In this document: in pieces, positions 1-7,979 of the stretch
How the letters are laid out: every line of letters starts with the position of its first letter
How positions within the stretch are numbered: position 1 is the first letter of the stretch
NCBI RefSeq assembly: GCF_001877785.1
Contig: NZ_MINN01000096.1
Coordinates: 1 to 64,000, forward strand
Length of the DNA: 64,000 nucleotides
From: Rossellomorea aquimaris
GTDB lineage: Bacteria; Bacillota; Bacilli; Bacillales; Bacillaceae_B
Direction of reading: 5' to 3'
The notes under the pieces: model-generated
Told to the model about the DNA's origin: nothing
The model's input: only the letters and a program-made list of their open reading frames with translations
Database searches by the model: none
Made by a program: the position numbers and the translations under genes

Positions 1-37
1 TTAAGTCGTTTATTTTGTGTAAAATCCATAATTGAAG

Positions 38-103
38 TCTCCCTTCGGTACTTAATTCGAGGTCATGCATGACACTCTCTATCGTACCAAGGGGGCTTTT
101 TTT
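38..103 (+). terminator. Possible rho-independent terminator at the left edge
   Basis: CTCCCTT-CGGTAC at 40-51 pairs with GTACC-AAGGGGG at 84-95, followed by seven T residues at 97-103. The loop also holds a GTCATGCATGAC palindrome (62-73). It would end a + strand transcript entering from outside the window; no gene on the left is visible, so the assignment is tentative. Confidence 0.4.
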
Positions 104-148
104 ATGCACATCGCAAAAACTTCGATATAAACGCAATTTACTTTATAA

Positions 149-262
149 CAGGAATGCTCCTCGTCGCTTCGCTTCTGAACAAAGCCCTTCCGCTTTTCTT
201 ATCACCTACTCTTCCCGCAGGCGTCTTCGTCTTGCACTCCGATCAACTGCTGAAGCCCTCTG
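149..262. repeat. Truncated copy of the dispersed intergenic repeat family
   Basis: The stretch shares ACAAAGCCCTTCCGCTTTTC (179-198) and GTCTTCGTCTTGCACTCC (223-240), then ATCAAC-GCTG, with the repeat ending near 22265. A similar right end occurs near 38866. Only the right half of the composite element is present here. No gene is visible in the 345-base stretch that holds it. Confidence 0.6.
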
Positions 263-291
263 GAACAACCCTTTAATCTTTATCAAAGTTC

Positions 292-333
292 AAAAAAAGA
301 CTACCTGCAAGGTTTAACACCAAAGGTAGTCTT
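292..333 (-). terminator. Terminator of spoVAF
   Basis: AAGACTACCT (297-306) and AGGTAGTCTT (324-333) form a perfect 10-bp stem with a run of A on the + strand at 292-298, which is a U run on the minus transcript. It lies just past the spoVAF stop codon. Confidence 0.85.
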
Positions 334-345
334 AACTATATATCC

Positions 346-1803
346 CTAGCGGTCCGGGTCTTTTGGATGCAGGAAGCGCGGCCTTCTGTTTTTGAGGGGC
401 ATCGGCGAGCGCAGGAATACGTCTCTGAATGCCCGGAAGTTGAATGGGATGAACGGCCACATATAAGGAATGTCGAATGATTTCATTCTTGATAGTGCTA
501 TGATCCAGGCCATGACACCTATTACGAAGCCGTAAACGCCGAATAATGCAGTGGCTGCGAGCAGAAAGATCCGCACGAGCCGGTTTGCCAGGCTGAGTTC
601 ATAACTCGGTGTGGAAAATGTCCCGATTGCAGCGATTGCAAGGTACAGGATCACTTCGTTCACAAATAGCCCGACTTCTACTGCAACCTGGCCGATCATC
701 AGCGCAGCCACAAGACCGAGGGCAGTGGCGAGCGACGATGGTGTATGGATTGCGGCCATCCTCAAAATATCGATCCCTATCTCGATCAGCAGGAACTGAA
801 GGAATAAGGGGACCTCTCCGGTTTCATTCGGTCCGACATAGCTGAATTGTGCCGGCAGCAGATCGGGCTGTACGGCAAATAAATAGTAGAGAGGAAGCAG
901 AAAGATGGAACTCCACACTGCTATAAATCTTACAAAACGCAGATAAGCCCCAACCGAAGGCTTGTTACGGTATTCTTCTGCATGCTGCAAATGATGCCAA
1001 AATGTAGTAGGGGTGATCAGCACACTTGGAGACCCGTCCACCATGATGATGACATGCCCCTCATAAAGATGAGCAGCGGCGGTATCCGGCCTCTCCGTAT
1101 ACCTTACCATCGGATACGGGTTCCAGTGTCTGCCGGATATATACTCTTCCAGCGTTTTTTCACCCATAGGCAGCCCATCGGTGTCAATTTTCGAAATGGA
1201 ATCCTTGATTTTTTTCACCAAATCGGGATCGGCGATATCCTCGAGGTATGACACGACAATGTCCGTTTTCGATCTTCTCCCGACCTGCATATATTCCATG
1301 CGGAGGGATGGATCCCGAACCCTCCTTCTTGTAAGGGCGGTATTAAACACGATCGTCTCAACATATCCGTCCCTTGAGCCCCGCACAACTCTTTCGATAT
1401 CGGGTTCCTGCGGACCCCTGACCGGATAGGTCCTGGCATCGATGATGATGACTTTATCGATACGGTCCACAACGAGCGCCGTAGGTCCTGCCAGCACCAG
1501 ATCCACGACTTTATTCAGGTCGTCCACCTGTTCAATCTCGATATACGGTATATAGGTTTTCAATAATTTTTCCAAGGCATTTTCTTCAAGCTGCTTTGGA
1601 TCCAAACCTGAAAGCAGCTTCATTAAGTAATGCATGATATCATCTTTTACGAATCCATCAACCATGAACATCGCCATTTTGCGTTCTGCATATTCCAAGT
1701 CAAGCTGTATGACATCAAAACTCTTATCAACAGCCAGCACTTCTTTTAGAAAGCTCGTATTTTCCTCTATTTCTGCAGAGACAGGCTTTTTCTCCATCGA
1801 CAT
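346..1803 (-). CDS. spoVAF: Stage V sporulation protein AF (GerA-family germination subunit)
   Basis: The protein is a GerA-type A-subunit homologue: a soluble N-terminal half (about residues 1-285) followed by several membrane segments (about 290-450). It ends in the PRFLHPKDPDR tail that I associate with SpoVAF. In B. subtilis SpoVAF is made in the forespore and acts in the inner spore membrane in germination, being the last gene of the spoVA operon. Here it stands alone: a divergent gene lies upstream and a terminator downstream. The open frame extends to a GTG at 1815, but that codon abuts the GAGGGG motif; the ATG at 1803 sits better behind GAGGGGTGAAGG. About 485 residues fits the family. 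Confidence 0.9.
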   Translation of the reverse strand: MSMEKKPVSAEIEENTSFLKEVLAVDKSFDVIQLDLEYAERKMAMFMVDGFVKDDIMHYLMKLLSGLDPKQLEENALEKLLKTYIPYIEIEQVDDLNKVVDLVLAGPTALVVDRIDKVIIIDARTYPVRGPQEPDIERVVRGSRDGYVETIVFNTALTRRRVRDPSLRMEYMQVGRRSKTDIVVSYLEDIADPDLVKKIKDSISKIDTDGLPMGEKTLEEYISGRHWNPYPMVRYTERPDTAAAHLYEGHVIIMVDGSPSVLITPTTFWHHLQHAEEYRNKPSVGAYLRFVRFIAVWSSIFLLPLYYLFAVQPDLLPAQFSYVGPNETGEVPLFLQFLLIEIGIDILRMAAIHTPSSLATALGLVAALMIGQVAVEVGLFVNEVILYLAIAAIGTFSTPSYELSLANRLVRIFLLAATALFGVYGFVIGVMAWIIALSRMKSFDIPYMWPFIPFNFRAFRDVFLRSPMPLKNRRPRFLHPKDPDR

Positions 1804-1879
1804 TCCAGCCTTCACCCCTCATTAGTTAACATGTTTTACCATATTTACCATACTAGACAACCTGCACCTAAATCATACC

Positions 1880-1909
1880 TTGACACATATTAAAACACCT
1901 CATTACATA
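1880..1909 (+). promoter_or_regulatory. SigA-like promoter for the gene at 1947
   Basis: A perfect -35 TTGACA at 1880-1885 is followed after 18 bp by TACATA at 1904-1909, about 38 bp upstream of the ATG. The spacer is 1 bp longer than ideal. Confidence 0.5.
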
Positions 1910-1946
1910 GTAATTAACAACCGGACAAACCATTGAGGTGAACGAT

Positions 1947-2831
1947 ATGAAACAAAAGTTGCTTCTTGCCTTCCCTTTTTTGATCCTTATGGTCATTCTT
2001 GCAGTCGGCATTGAGTTCATTTATCAGCCGAGGACAGAGGAGAGCATCATTTTTTTCCCTATCAATGAAAATGTTGCATATGAATCGGCTTCGACACTTC
2101 TCACTCTCGTTCCTGAAAAAAAAGATAATGTATATGAAGTGAAATGGAAGATCTCCTCGAAGCTGGATACACCTGCTTACCTGCGCCAGGATGTTGGTTT
2201 TCTATTTATCAATGGGAGACTGAAGGGAAAGCAGAATGAGTGGGAGCAGGATACCGATGGGATGGTTCAAGAAAAAACAATAGAATGGAAAGAAAGCAGC
2301 CTGTTGGAGGCGGTATCTTTCCATTATTCTGAGATTCATGAAAATGATGACACGGCCTATACAAGTGCACAAAAGATGACAGAGGATCGGCTCTACGTCA
2401 TCGATTCTAATTTCAGTCCGCTCAATTCTTTCAGACAGCCTGGAACCGACGCAGAAAAAGAATGGAAGATGATCCTCGACAGGGTGACATCTCAGCAGCT
2501 GGATTATACATGGGAAAAAGCAATCCAAACACTCGGCATTCCCATTGACGAATATACTGCTGTACCACTTACAGAATTAACCCGGCTTGAGCAAGAACCC
2601 CCGGGAGGGTTTGAAAATCGAGAGTGGCAAAGGCTCATTGGAAACCTTTGGGAAGGACTGTATAAAAACTATTACTTAGGAATAAAAAAGGAAGACGGTA
2701 CAATCGTCGATTCATTCGACAGTACCATCCCCCTTATTCTGATCAAGAAAGATAAAAAAGAAGTTCTTGTTCTTCTGGTAGATAAAGACGGAAATCCTTC
2801 ATTATTGAGGCAGAGGGTGACTCCTTCTTAG
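1947..2831 (+). CDS. Membrane-anchored extracytoplasmic protein of unknown function
   Basis: I do not recognise a family. The N-terminus (about residues 2-24) is one hydrophobic helix without a lipobox cysteine, so it is likely a signal anchor with the remaining roughly 270 residues outside the membrane. The body is rich in charged residues and beta-type segments and has no cysteine. The ATG at 1947 follows GAGGTG by 6 bases; the in-frame GTG at 1938 overlaps that site and is not favoured. The gene runs convergently into gluP and the two stop codons overlap, so there is no room for a terminator between them. Confidence 0.75.
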   Translation: MKQKLLLAFPFLILMVILAVGIEFIYQPRTEESIIFFPINENVAYESASTLLTLVPEKKDNVYEVKWKISSKLDTPAYLRQDVGFLFINGRLKGKQNEWEQDTDGMVQEKTIEWKESSLLEAVSFHYSEIHENDDTAYTSAQKMTEDRLYVIDSNFSPLNSFRQPGTDAEKEWKMILDRVTSQQLDYTWEKAIQTLGIPIDEYTAVPLTELTRLEQEPPGGFENREWQRLIGNLWEGLYKNYYLGIKKEDGTIVDSFDSTIPLILIKKDKKEVLVLLVDKDGNPSLLRQRVTPS

Positions 2832-4360
2832 GAACCTCCCTCTAATTCATCGACCAATCTTTTATATTTATCGTCTTTTTTATTCAGGCTGTACGCCTTT
2901 TCAGCATGTGTAAGTGCCTCTTCACGATCACCGCTGTCAATCAGGATCAGTGCCAGATTATAATGGGCTTCATGGAAATCATCCCTTTTTTCAATGGATC
3001 TCATCAAATTCTCTTTGGCAGCTTCGGTTTTACCAAGCTTTATTTCAGCATAGGAAAGATAAAAATATGTCTCTGCATTCGGCGTGCCTGTTTCAATCAC
3101 TTCATTCAGCAATTCTTCAGCTTCCATCCATTCTTCGTCTGCAATTTTCTCCTGGGCCACGCCGTTCACTGTATTGATGTCCCAGTCAGAAGGGTTTGAC
3201 TGCCGGTCGCCTGCATAAAACACACCGATGAGTACCACGGTTGCCGCCAGGATGAGTAACTGTCTGAAAATCCGGTGTTTGCCGGGGACACTGACAATTC
3301 CGGCAGCAAGGAAACCTCCTGAAAGACCGCCAAGATGACCGGCGTTGTCTATGCCGGGGATCGTGAAACCGAAGGCGAGATTCAAAAGAATGACCGCAAT
3401 GATATTGAAGCCCATTGTTCGGAAGAAAATTTTCGGATACAGAACCCCGAAATAGAGCAGTGCACCGAAACATCCGAAGATTGCCCCGCTCGCTCCCGCA
3501 GAAAGGTTAGAGGTGAATAGGTAGCTTGCAAAAGAGCCTGCGATTCCCGACAGCATATAGATGAACACAAAGCGGAATCGTCCATATATTCTTTCTACAG
3601 CACTGCCCAGATAGTAGAGCGCCAGGGTATTCATGAGAAGATGCAGAAGCCCGATATGCAAGAAAATCGGCGTGATGAGTCTCCACCATTCCCCCTCGAT
3701 GATCAATGGATTATATTTTGCCCCATATTCGATCAGAGCTTGAGGATCCTGGCTTCCCCCATTCATCTCGAGTACGGCAAACATGATGAGCTGCACTGTG
3801 ATAAACAGATACGTGAAGAAAGGTTTTCCCCTATCGAATAACTCCCTTTCCTTTTTAACCTGCTTTGTCGACGCGCTGACAGCCCTGCTTCTCATCCATT
3901 CTACGTTGGCTTCAAGCACATCGGGAGGAAGCTCCCAGTCGCCATCCGTGAAAATCGGCTCCTCGTTCAGCGTTTCTTTTCCGGCTGCCTCATCAATGAG
4001 AATGGATTCAACGACAGCGTGCTCATTTCCTCCATTTTGAGTGAAAGTCCCTACTCCCCCGTCAACAGGCGGGTATGTGGTTATGTATAGATTCTTCATC
4101 TTCAAAGTTCGTTTATGCCGCTTTCTTCGTATCATTTCTGCATTCCTGATCGTCTGATCAATATCCCGTTCCAGCCAGGCTCCCCAGTCGAGGTCTTTCA
4201 GGCGAAGCCTTATCACATCAGGCTCTTTTAAGACTGTGGATTCGAACCAAATTTCATCCTGCTCCTGTGACAGATTCAGGATACGGTAGTGCTTTTGTTC
4301 GATCAAGTAAAGCGCCATCTTCCAAAACAGGTAATGATATCGTAAATTCACTACATCCAC
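2828..4360 (-). CDS. gluP: Rhomboid-family intramembrane serine protease GluP (YqgP)
   Basis: The rhomboid core carries the catalytic serine in GASG and the catalytic histidine in NAGHLGG, at residues about 322 and 373 of the longest frame. An N-terminal cytosolic domain of about 180 residues precedes it, and C-terminal TPR-like helices (from about residue 430) follow. B. subtilis YqgP has the same three-part layout and cleaves membrane proteins in quality control together with FtsH. The longest frame reaches a TTG at 4453, but homology to YqgP begins near residue 37, so GTG at 4360 or 4351 is the likelier start. A terminator at 4469-4511 separates it from the upstream genes, so it should have its own promoter. 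Confidence 0.92.
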   Translation of the reverse strand: MDVVNLRYHYLFWKMALYLIEQKHYRILNLSQEQDEIWFESTVLKEPDVIRLRLKDLDWGAWLERDIDQTIRNAEMIRRKRHKRTLKMKNLYITTYPPVDGGVGTFTQNGGNEHAVVESILIDEAAGKETLNEEPIFTDGDWELPPDVLEANVEWMRSRAVSASTKQVKKERELFDRGKPFFTYLFITVQLIMFAVLEMNGGSQDPQALIEYGAKYNPLIIEGEWWRLITPIFLHIGLLHLLMNTLALYYLGSAVERIYGRFRFVFIYMLSGIAGSFASYLFTSNLSAGASGAIFGCFGALLYFGVLYPKIFFRTMGFNIIAVILLNLAFGFTIPGIDNAGHLGGLSGGFLAAGIVSVPGKHRIFRQLLILAATVVLIGVFYAGDRQSNPSDWDINTVNGVAQEKIADEEWMEAEELLNEVIETGTPNAETYFYLSYAEIKLGKTEAAKENLMRSIEKRDDFHEAHYNLALILIDSGDREEALTHAEKAYSLNKKDDKYKRLVDELEGGS

Positions 4361-4468
4361 TACTTTCTGTTTTTTACAGGAACCCCGGAGGTTTCCTTGA
4401 TTTACTGCTACTATAACCTTACCTTTTTTAGAATGTAAAGTTATAAAGGTCAAAGTCTAGTTATCGCA

Positions 4469-4511
4469 TAAAAACCGCTCGAGAAGGAAAGTCCTTTTCG
4501 AGCGGTTTTTT
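4469..4511. terminator. Bidirectional terminator between the yqgO-like gene and gluP
   Basis: AAAACCGCTCGA (4470-4481) pairs with TCGAGCGGTTTT (4498-4509). T runs follow the stem on both strands. It directly follows the stop codon of the small gene at 4512-4688. Confidence 0.85.
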
Positions 4512-4688
4512 CTACCTGAATGTACTTTGAATGAATTTCGAGCGAATTGCTGGTATGCTCATTGCTCCTTGAACAGCAAAGCGGCGGATAAGAAAATTCC
4601 CGAGGAGCAGGTTGAGTATCCGATAGCGGTTAGGCAGCAAAAACAGAATGAAGCTGCCGATTACGAGCCATTTGATCCATCCGTTCAT
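4512..4688 (-). CDS. Small membrane protein, YqgO-like
   Basis: A 58-codon frame starts at ATG 4688 behind a clear AGGAGGGAT site. The product opens with a hydrophobic segment (residues about 5-18: IKWLVIGSFILFLLP) and is basic afterwards. B. subtilis has a protein of about this size, YqgO, between yqgP and yqgN, the same neighbourhood as here; that positional match is the basis of the name and the function is unknown. The gene lies 42 bases after the DUF92 gene and ends against a strong terminator, so it is probably the last cistron of the yqgN operon. Confidence 0.7.
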   Translation of the reverse strand: MNGWIKWLVIGSFILFLLPNRYRILNLLLGNFLIRRFAVQGAMSIPAIRSKFIQSTFR

Positions 4689-4730
4689 CTTGATCCCTCC
4701 TGGGAATAGTTTGGATCATACCCCGGCAGA

Positions 4731-5540
4731 TTATCCATTTATTATCACAAGCACACAAAAAAGGAACCCTCCAGCAAAAAGACTGGACAAAAAATTGACA
4801 GCTTCATTGTTCAGCCAAGCGTACCCTTTGCTTTGGACGGTCGCAGTGCCGCAATGAACGGCAGATTCAGTGGTGGAATTACACACCACACATGAGAATT
4901 CAGCCTGCCAAAATGCACCTGCCACGGTATCAAACACATTCCCAATAAATCCTGCAGCTGTGATCATGATGAACATCGGCCAGTTAAATGAACCCATGAA
5001 AAAGAAGAACAACAGAGATATAAAGAGAGCCCCCGCTATTGAAGCAATTGTGCCGATGAGGGATACGGCCCCGGAAGTCCCTTTTTCCACTCTCCTGAAA
5101 GAACGTATTGAAAGCGGTGATTTTTTGCTCAAAGGACCGATTTCAGAAGCCCAAGTGTCAGAGTTTGCTGCAGCGACAGCAGCTGCAAAGGAGTAGAGCC
5201 ACCAGTCATTGCCGGTAAAATGGAATAATAGGATGAAGAGAACCGAGGGCCCCCCATTCGCAGCAACTTGCTGCCAGTCACGAACGGCAGTCTTAGCGAG
5301 CCGCCCTTCTATTTCTTTTTTTGAAGAGGAAAACAGCTTTGACCATATGCTGGAACTCAGGAAAAATGCCCCGATCAACAACAGGCCTCTCCAATGATAG
5401 AAATGGGTGATGATCAAGCCCATTAAAAAAGCGGATACGGCCCCTGAAGGGCTGAGATTTTTTGTTTTCCATCCCCCGCTTGAAACAAGCAGGATGATCA
5501 GATAGACGATGATGTTCTCATTCACAATGGATTCGTCCAT
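4731..5540 (-). CDS. DUF92 family integral membrane protein
   Basis: About six hydrophobic segments and the family pattern AANSDTWASEIG (near residue 125) plus SxxGTxA-type segments identify DUF92 (TIGR00297). The plant member VTE6 is a phytyl-phosphate kinase; a polyprenyl-phosphate-type substrate here is only inference. The first ATG (5540) lies 23 bases inside yqgN; an internal GTG at 5525 is an alternative. The overlap implies translational coupling to yqgN. I do not recall this gene between yqgN and yqgO in B. subtilis, so it may be an insertion in the operon. Confidence 0.8.
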   Translation of the reverse strand: MDESIVNENIIVYLIILLVSSGGWKTKNLSPSGAVSAFLMGLIITHFYHWRGLLLIGAFFLSSSIWSKLFSSSKKEIEGRLAKTAVRDWQQVAANGGPSVLFILLFHFTGNDWWLYSFAAAVAAANSDTWASEIGPLSKKSPLSIRSFRRVEKGTSGAVSLIGTIASIAGALFISLLFFFFMGSFNWPMFIMITAAGFIGNVFDTVAGAFWQAEFSCVVCNSTTESAVHCGTATVQSKGYAWLNNEAVNFLSSLFAGGFLFCVLVIING

Positions 5541-6081
5541 TTTCAGTTATGATTTCAGCTACCGGAATATCGAAAGATTCAAGTGGAAGGTTCTCTACAA
5601 GCTGTTCACTGAATGCTAAAGATAAGGTATGCCCATTGAACCCTGAAAGGAAGCGGTCGTAATATCCCCCGCCGAATCCGAGCCGGTATCCTTTTTCGGT
5701 ATAGGCAAGGCCCGGTACGATCACTGACTGAATGCTGTCTCTATGTACTCGTTTGGTAATGGAAGGAGTGGGTTCAAATAGTCCGTAAAATACTGTCTCA
5801 AGCTCTTGAAACGAATTGAGTTCATGAAAAATCAGTTCCTTCGTTTTAGGCATGCATTTCGGTACACAGATGGTCTTACCTTCCTCCCATCCCCTTTTGA
5901 TGATGTTCCATGTATTTACTTCAGGGGGCTTTGAAACAGTGACTGCTACCACTTCACTGTTCTTCCAGAAATCAGACCGAAAGAAGCGTTGTTCAATTTC
6001 AAAACATTTTTGTTCATATTCCAATGGAGAAATCGCTTTTAACAGATCCAGCTGACTTCTTCTCAATTCTTTTTTGTCCAT
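5518..6081 (-). CDS. yqgN: 5-formyltetrahydrofolate cyclo-ligase (YqgN)
   Basis: This cytoplasmic enzyme converts 5-formyl-THF to 5,10-methenyl-THF using ATP. The family signature GFGGGYYDRFL lies in the C-terminal third, preceded by IVPGLAYTEKGYRLG. An N-terminal basic helix (KKELRRSQLDLL) matches the ATP-binding start of the family. The ATG at 6081 follows AAAGGAGGG by 6 bases; the ORF continues 18 bases upstream without a better site. About 187 residues is normal. It is followed by the overlapping DUF92 gene. Confidence 0.92.
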   Translation of the reverse strand: MDKKELRRSQLDLLKAISPLEYEQKCFEIEQRFFRSDFWKNSEVVAVTVSKPPEVNTWNIIKRGWEEGKTICVPKCMPKTKELIFHELNSFQELETVFYGLFEPTPSITKRVHRDSIQSVIVPGLAYTEKGYRLGFGGGYYDRFLSGFNGHTLSLAFSEQLVENLPLESFDIPVAEIITENGRIHCE

Positions 6082-6143
6082 ATCATCCCTCCTTTTCATT
6101 GATTATTATATCAGCACTTCAGCCGAATGCTAAAAAGAAGTAT

Positions 6144-6175
6144 AAAAAAAAGCAGCGGATAAAATCCGGCTGCTT
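6144..6175 (-). terminator. Terminator of rpmG
   Basis: AGCAGCGGAT (6151-6160) pairs with ATCCGGCTGCT (6164-6174), and the minus transcript then runs into T's (A run at 6144-6150). The stem overlaps the rpmG stop codon. Confidence 0.8.
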
Positions 6176-6323
6176 ATTTCGTTTCGCGGTGAAGAGTCAC
6201 ACGCTTTAATTTCGGGCAATATTTTTTTAGCTCAAGACGATCTGGGTTATTACGCTTGTTTTTTGTTGTAATATAGTTACGCTCACCAGTTTCTGTGCAA
6301 GCTAAAGTAATGTTTACACGCAT
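6174..6323 (-). CDS. rpmG: 50S ribosomal protein L33
   Basis: A 49-residue protein starting [13 protein letters not shown] and ending LHRETK is a clear L33. The zinc ribbon is incomplete: the first pair is C-T-E-T instead of C-x-x-C and the second is C-P-K-L, so only two of four cysteines remain. This is a 'C-minus' form unlikely to bind zinc tightly. It is too short for many ORF finders. The start ATG at 6323 follows GGAGGG. The B. subtilis yqgN region also has an rpmG copy. Confidence 0.95.
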   Translation of the reverse strand: MRVNITLACTETGERNYITTKNKRNNPDRLELKKYCPKLKRVTLHRETK

Positions 6324-6380
6324 TATTATTTCCCTCCAAACTTCACTATCTTCATCTATTCATACGACTTTTCTATAATA

Positions 6381-6959
6381 TCACTTTTCCTGCTGAAATG
6401 CTAGTCCGTTTTTCATTCTATCATTTAAAATTAATCCATTGCCTTCTACAGCACCTTCGACGGCAAACAGCTTACCTTGTTTAACTTCAAAAGGCTTGAA
6501 CGTATATTCCAGCATATAGGCCATCATATGAAGGCCATTGGTGATGGGATAGTAATGCAGGCTTCCGGATTTCAACGATTTTTTCCACATTTGCAACCCT
6601 TTGAGATTTAAGGGATACACGGACTTTTTTATACTGTCTGCACTTGATACAACGTTAGACATCGCCATATCTCTTTTACTGTAATTGTAGAATGCATTTT
6701 TTGAGAGGGAAAGGACGCCTATTGTTTCTTCACAACAGGAAAGCCATTCCACCAGGAAGAATATTTTCAGCTTCTTGGTTTCCTTGGTGACGTTTTCCAA
6801 TTCGAACGATAACGATTCCCCCCATTTCTCATTTCCTTCTGACAGATTGACTGTAATACCGTCGAATCCATCCGTCATTTTCTCGAGAGGTATATATGAA
6901 CCGGCTTTCTTCCAGGCAATCCCTTGAATATGAAATTTTTTATTCGGTTTATTGTTCAT
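6381..6959 (-). CDS. Unknown protein, last gene of the sugar cluster
   Basis: I do not recognise the family. The 192-residue product has no signal peptide or membrane segment. The strand-rich pattern with a middle KIFFLVEWLSCCEETIGVLSLS segment suggests a compact beta fold, but that is inference. It starts 6 bases after the nucleotidyltransferase stop, behind a weak TAGAGG site, so it is translated from the same message as the three genes upstream. A role in the same polysaccharide pathway is likely from context only. Confidence 0.7.
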   Translation of the reverse strand: MNNKPNKKFHIQGIAWKKAGSYIPLEKMTDGFDGITVNLSEGNEKWGESLSFELENVTKETKKLKIFFLVEWLSCCEETIGVLSLSKNAFYNYSKRDMAMSNVVSSADSIKKSVYPLNLKGLQMWKKSLKSGSLHYYPITNGLHMMAYMLEYTFKPFEVKQGKLFAVEGAVEGNGLILNDRMKNGLAFQQEK

Positions 6960-6965
6960 CAGCCT

Positions 6966-7979
6966 CTACACCTTTTGCCAAGTTTTTATTTTTTTCCCAT
7001 AGTATCTGGCAAGTTCCCTCGCCAGATTTCTTCGATCCGCCTTTGAATAAATGACAAAACCCCTGTCAGGATCACTTACTATTCTGGTCCAGCCGCCATC
7101 ACGGTGTTCAATTTTGAATTCTTGTTCATCCTTAAATGGAACTGATTCAGTTTCCAGTAATTTAGCAACTACGAATGGCTTTTTCACTTTTGGACAGGCT
7201 ACCTGGACCCTGGTAATGAATGGATCAAGGACGGCCGTCTCTGTCTTTCCGGCGGCAGGTGCGGTTTCAGGTGCGAACTGCCCTCTCATTAAATCCTCAC
7301 GTGCTCTCTTGTATTCCTCCGGGTTTCCAATATCCCTCCAATAGGCGTTCGTTTTGAAGACATACACCTCTTCATTGTTATGGAGTAGTGACGGAATAAG
7401 ATCATGACTGAAATCCAGTGCACCTTTCCGGAAATACTTCTGCAGAAGGAAGGGCTCGATGACATATACTCCTGTGTTAACCTCATTCCCCTTCCAAGAA
7501 GAAGGCTTTTCAGTAAAACCGGTAAGCTTCCTGCTTTGATTGGTATAGCAGATACCATATTCCCTTGGGTCCGGCACTTCTTTGGACACCAGCGTCATGG
7601 CAGCCTTTTTGCTTTGGTGGAAATGGATTACCTGATCGATCGGGATATTGGTGAAAGCATCCCCGCTCAATACGAGAAAAGGTTCCTCCAAAAGGTGCTT
7701 CGCCAAAAAGACCCCACCTGCGGTCCCTAACGGTTTCCTTTCTTCCAAGTACGTGATATTCACATTGAACCGGCTTCCGTTCCCGAAGTATTCTTTAATG
7801 GTATTGCTTTTGTAACATGTCGTAATGAGGATATCCCTGATCCCGTAGGATCGAAGCAGGTTGATGCTGTACTCGAGTATTGGCTTATTAAGGATCGGCA
7901 CCATTGGCTTGGCGACTGAAATCGTATAAGGTCTCAGCCGCTTCCCTTCTCCTCCTGCTAAGATGACCGCTTTCATCAT
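6966..7979 (-). CDS. Sugar-phosphate nucleotidyltransferase with short C-terminal domain
   Basis: Residues 1-230 are a nucleotidyltransferase fold: VILAGGEGKRLRPYT is the nucleotide-binding loop, KPMVPI follows, GTAGG and LSGDAF mark the sugar site, and GFTEKP and NTGVYV are present. Closest families are glucose-1-phosphate thymidylyl/uridylyl- or mannose-1-phosphate guanylyltransferases; the nucleotide cannot be told from sequence. No hexapeptide repeats follow. Instead the last roughly 65 residues (DGGWTRIVSDPDRGFVIYSK) resemble the final domain of phosphohexomutases, as in GMPP-PMM fusions that have lost the mutase core. The start ATG at 7979 overlaps the end of the GH57-GT4 gene, implying coupled translation. 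Confidence 0.85.
   Translation of the reverse strand: MMKAVILAGGEGKRLRPYTISVAKPMVPILNKPILEYSINLLRSYGIRDILITTCYKSNTIKEYFGNGSRFNVNITYLEERKPLGTAGGVFLAKHLLEEPFLVLSGDAFTNIPIDQVIHFHQSKKAAMTLVSKEVPDPREYGICYTNQSRKLTGFTEKPSSWKGNEVNTGVYVIEPFLLQKYFRKGALDFSHDLIPSLLHNNEEVYVFKTNAYWRDIGNPEEYKRAREDLMRGQFAPETAPAAGKTETAVLDPFITRVQVACPKVKKPFVVAKLLETESVPFKDEQEFKIEHRDGGWTRIVSDPDRGFVIYSKADRRNLARELARYYGKKIKTWQKV

Noticed and set aside
69-317. Open frame of 82 codons at the left edge
   Set aside because: It runs through the terminator and dispersed repeat, has no ribosome-binding site and no recognisable product.
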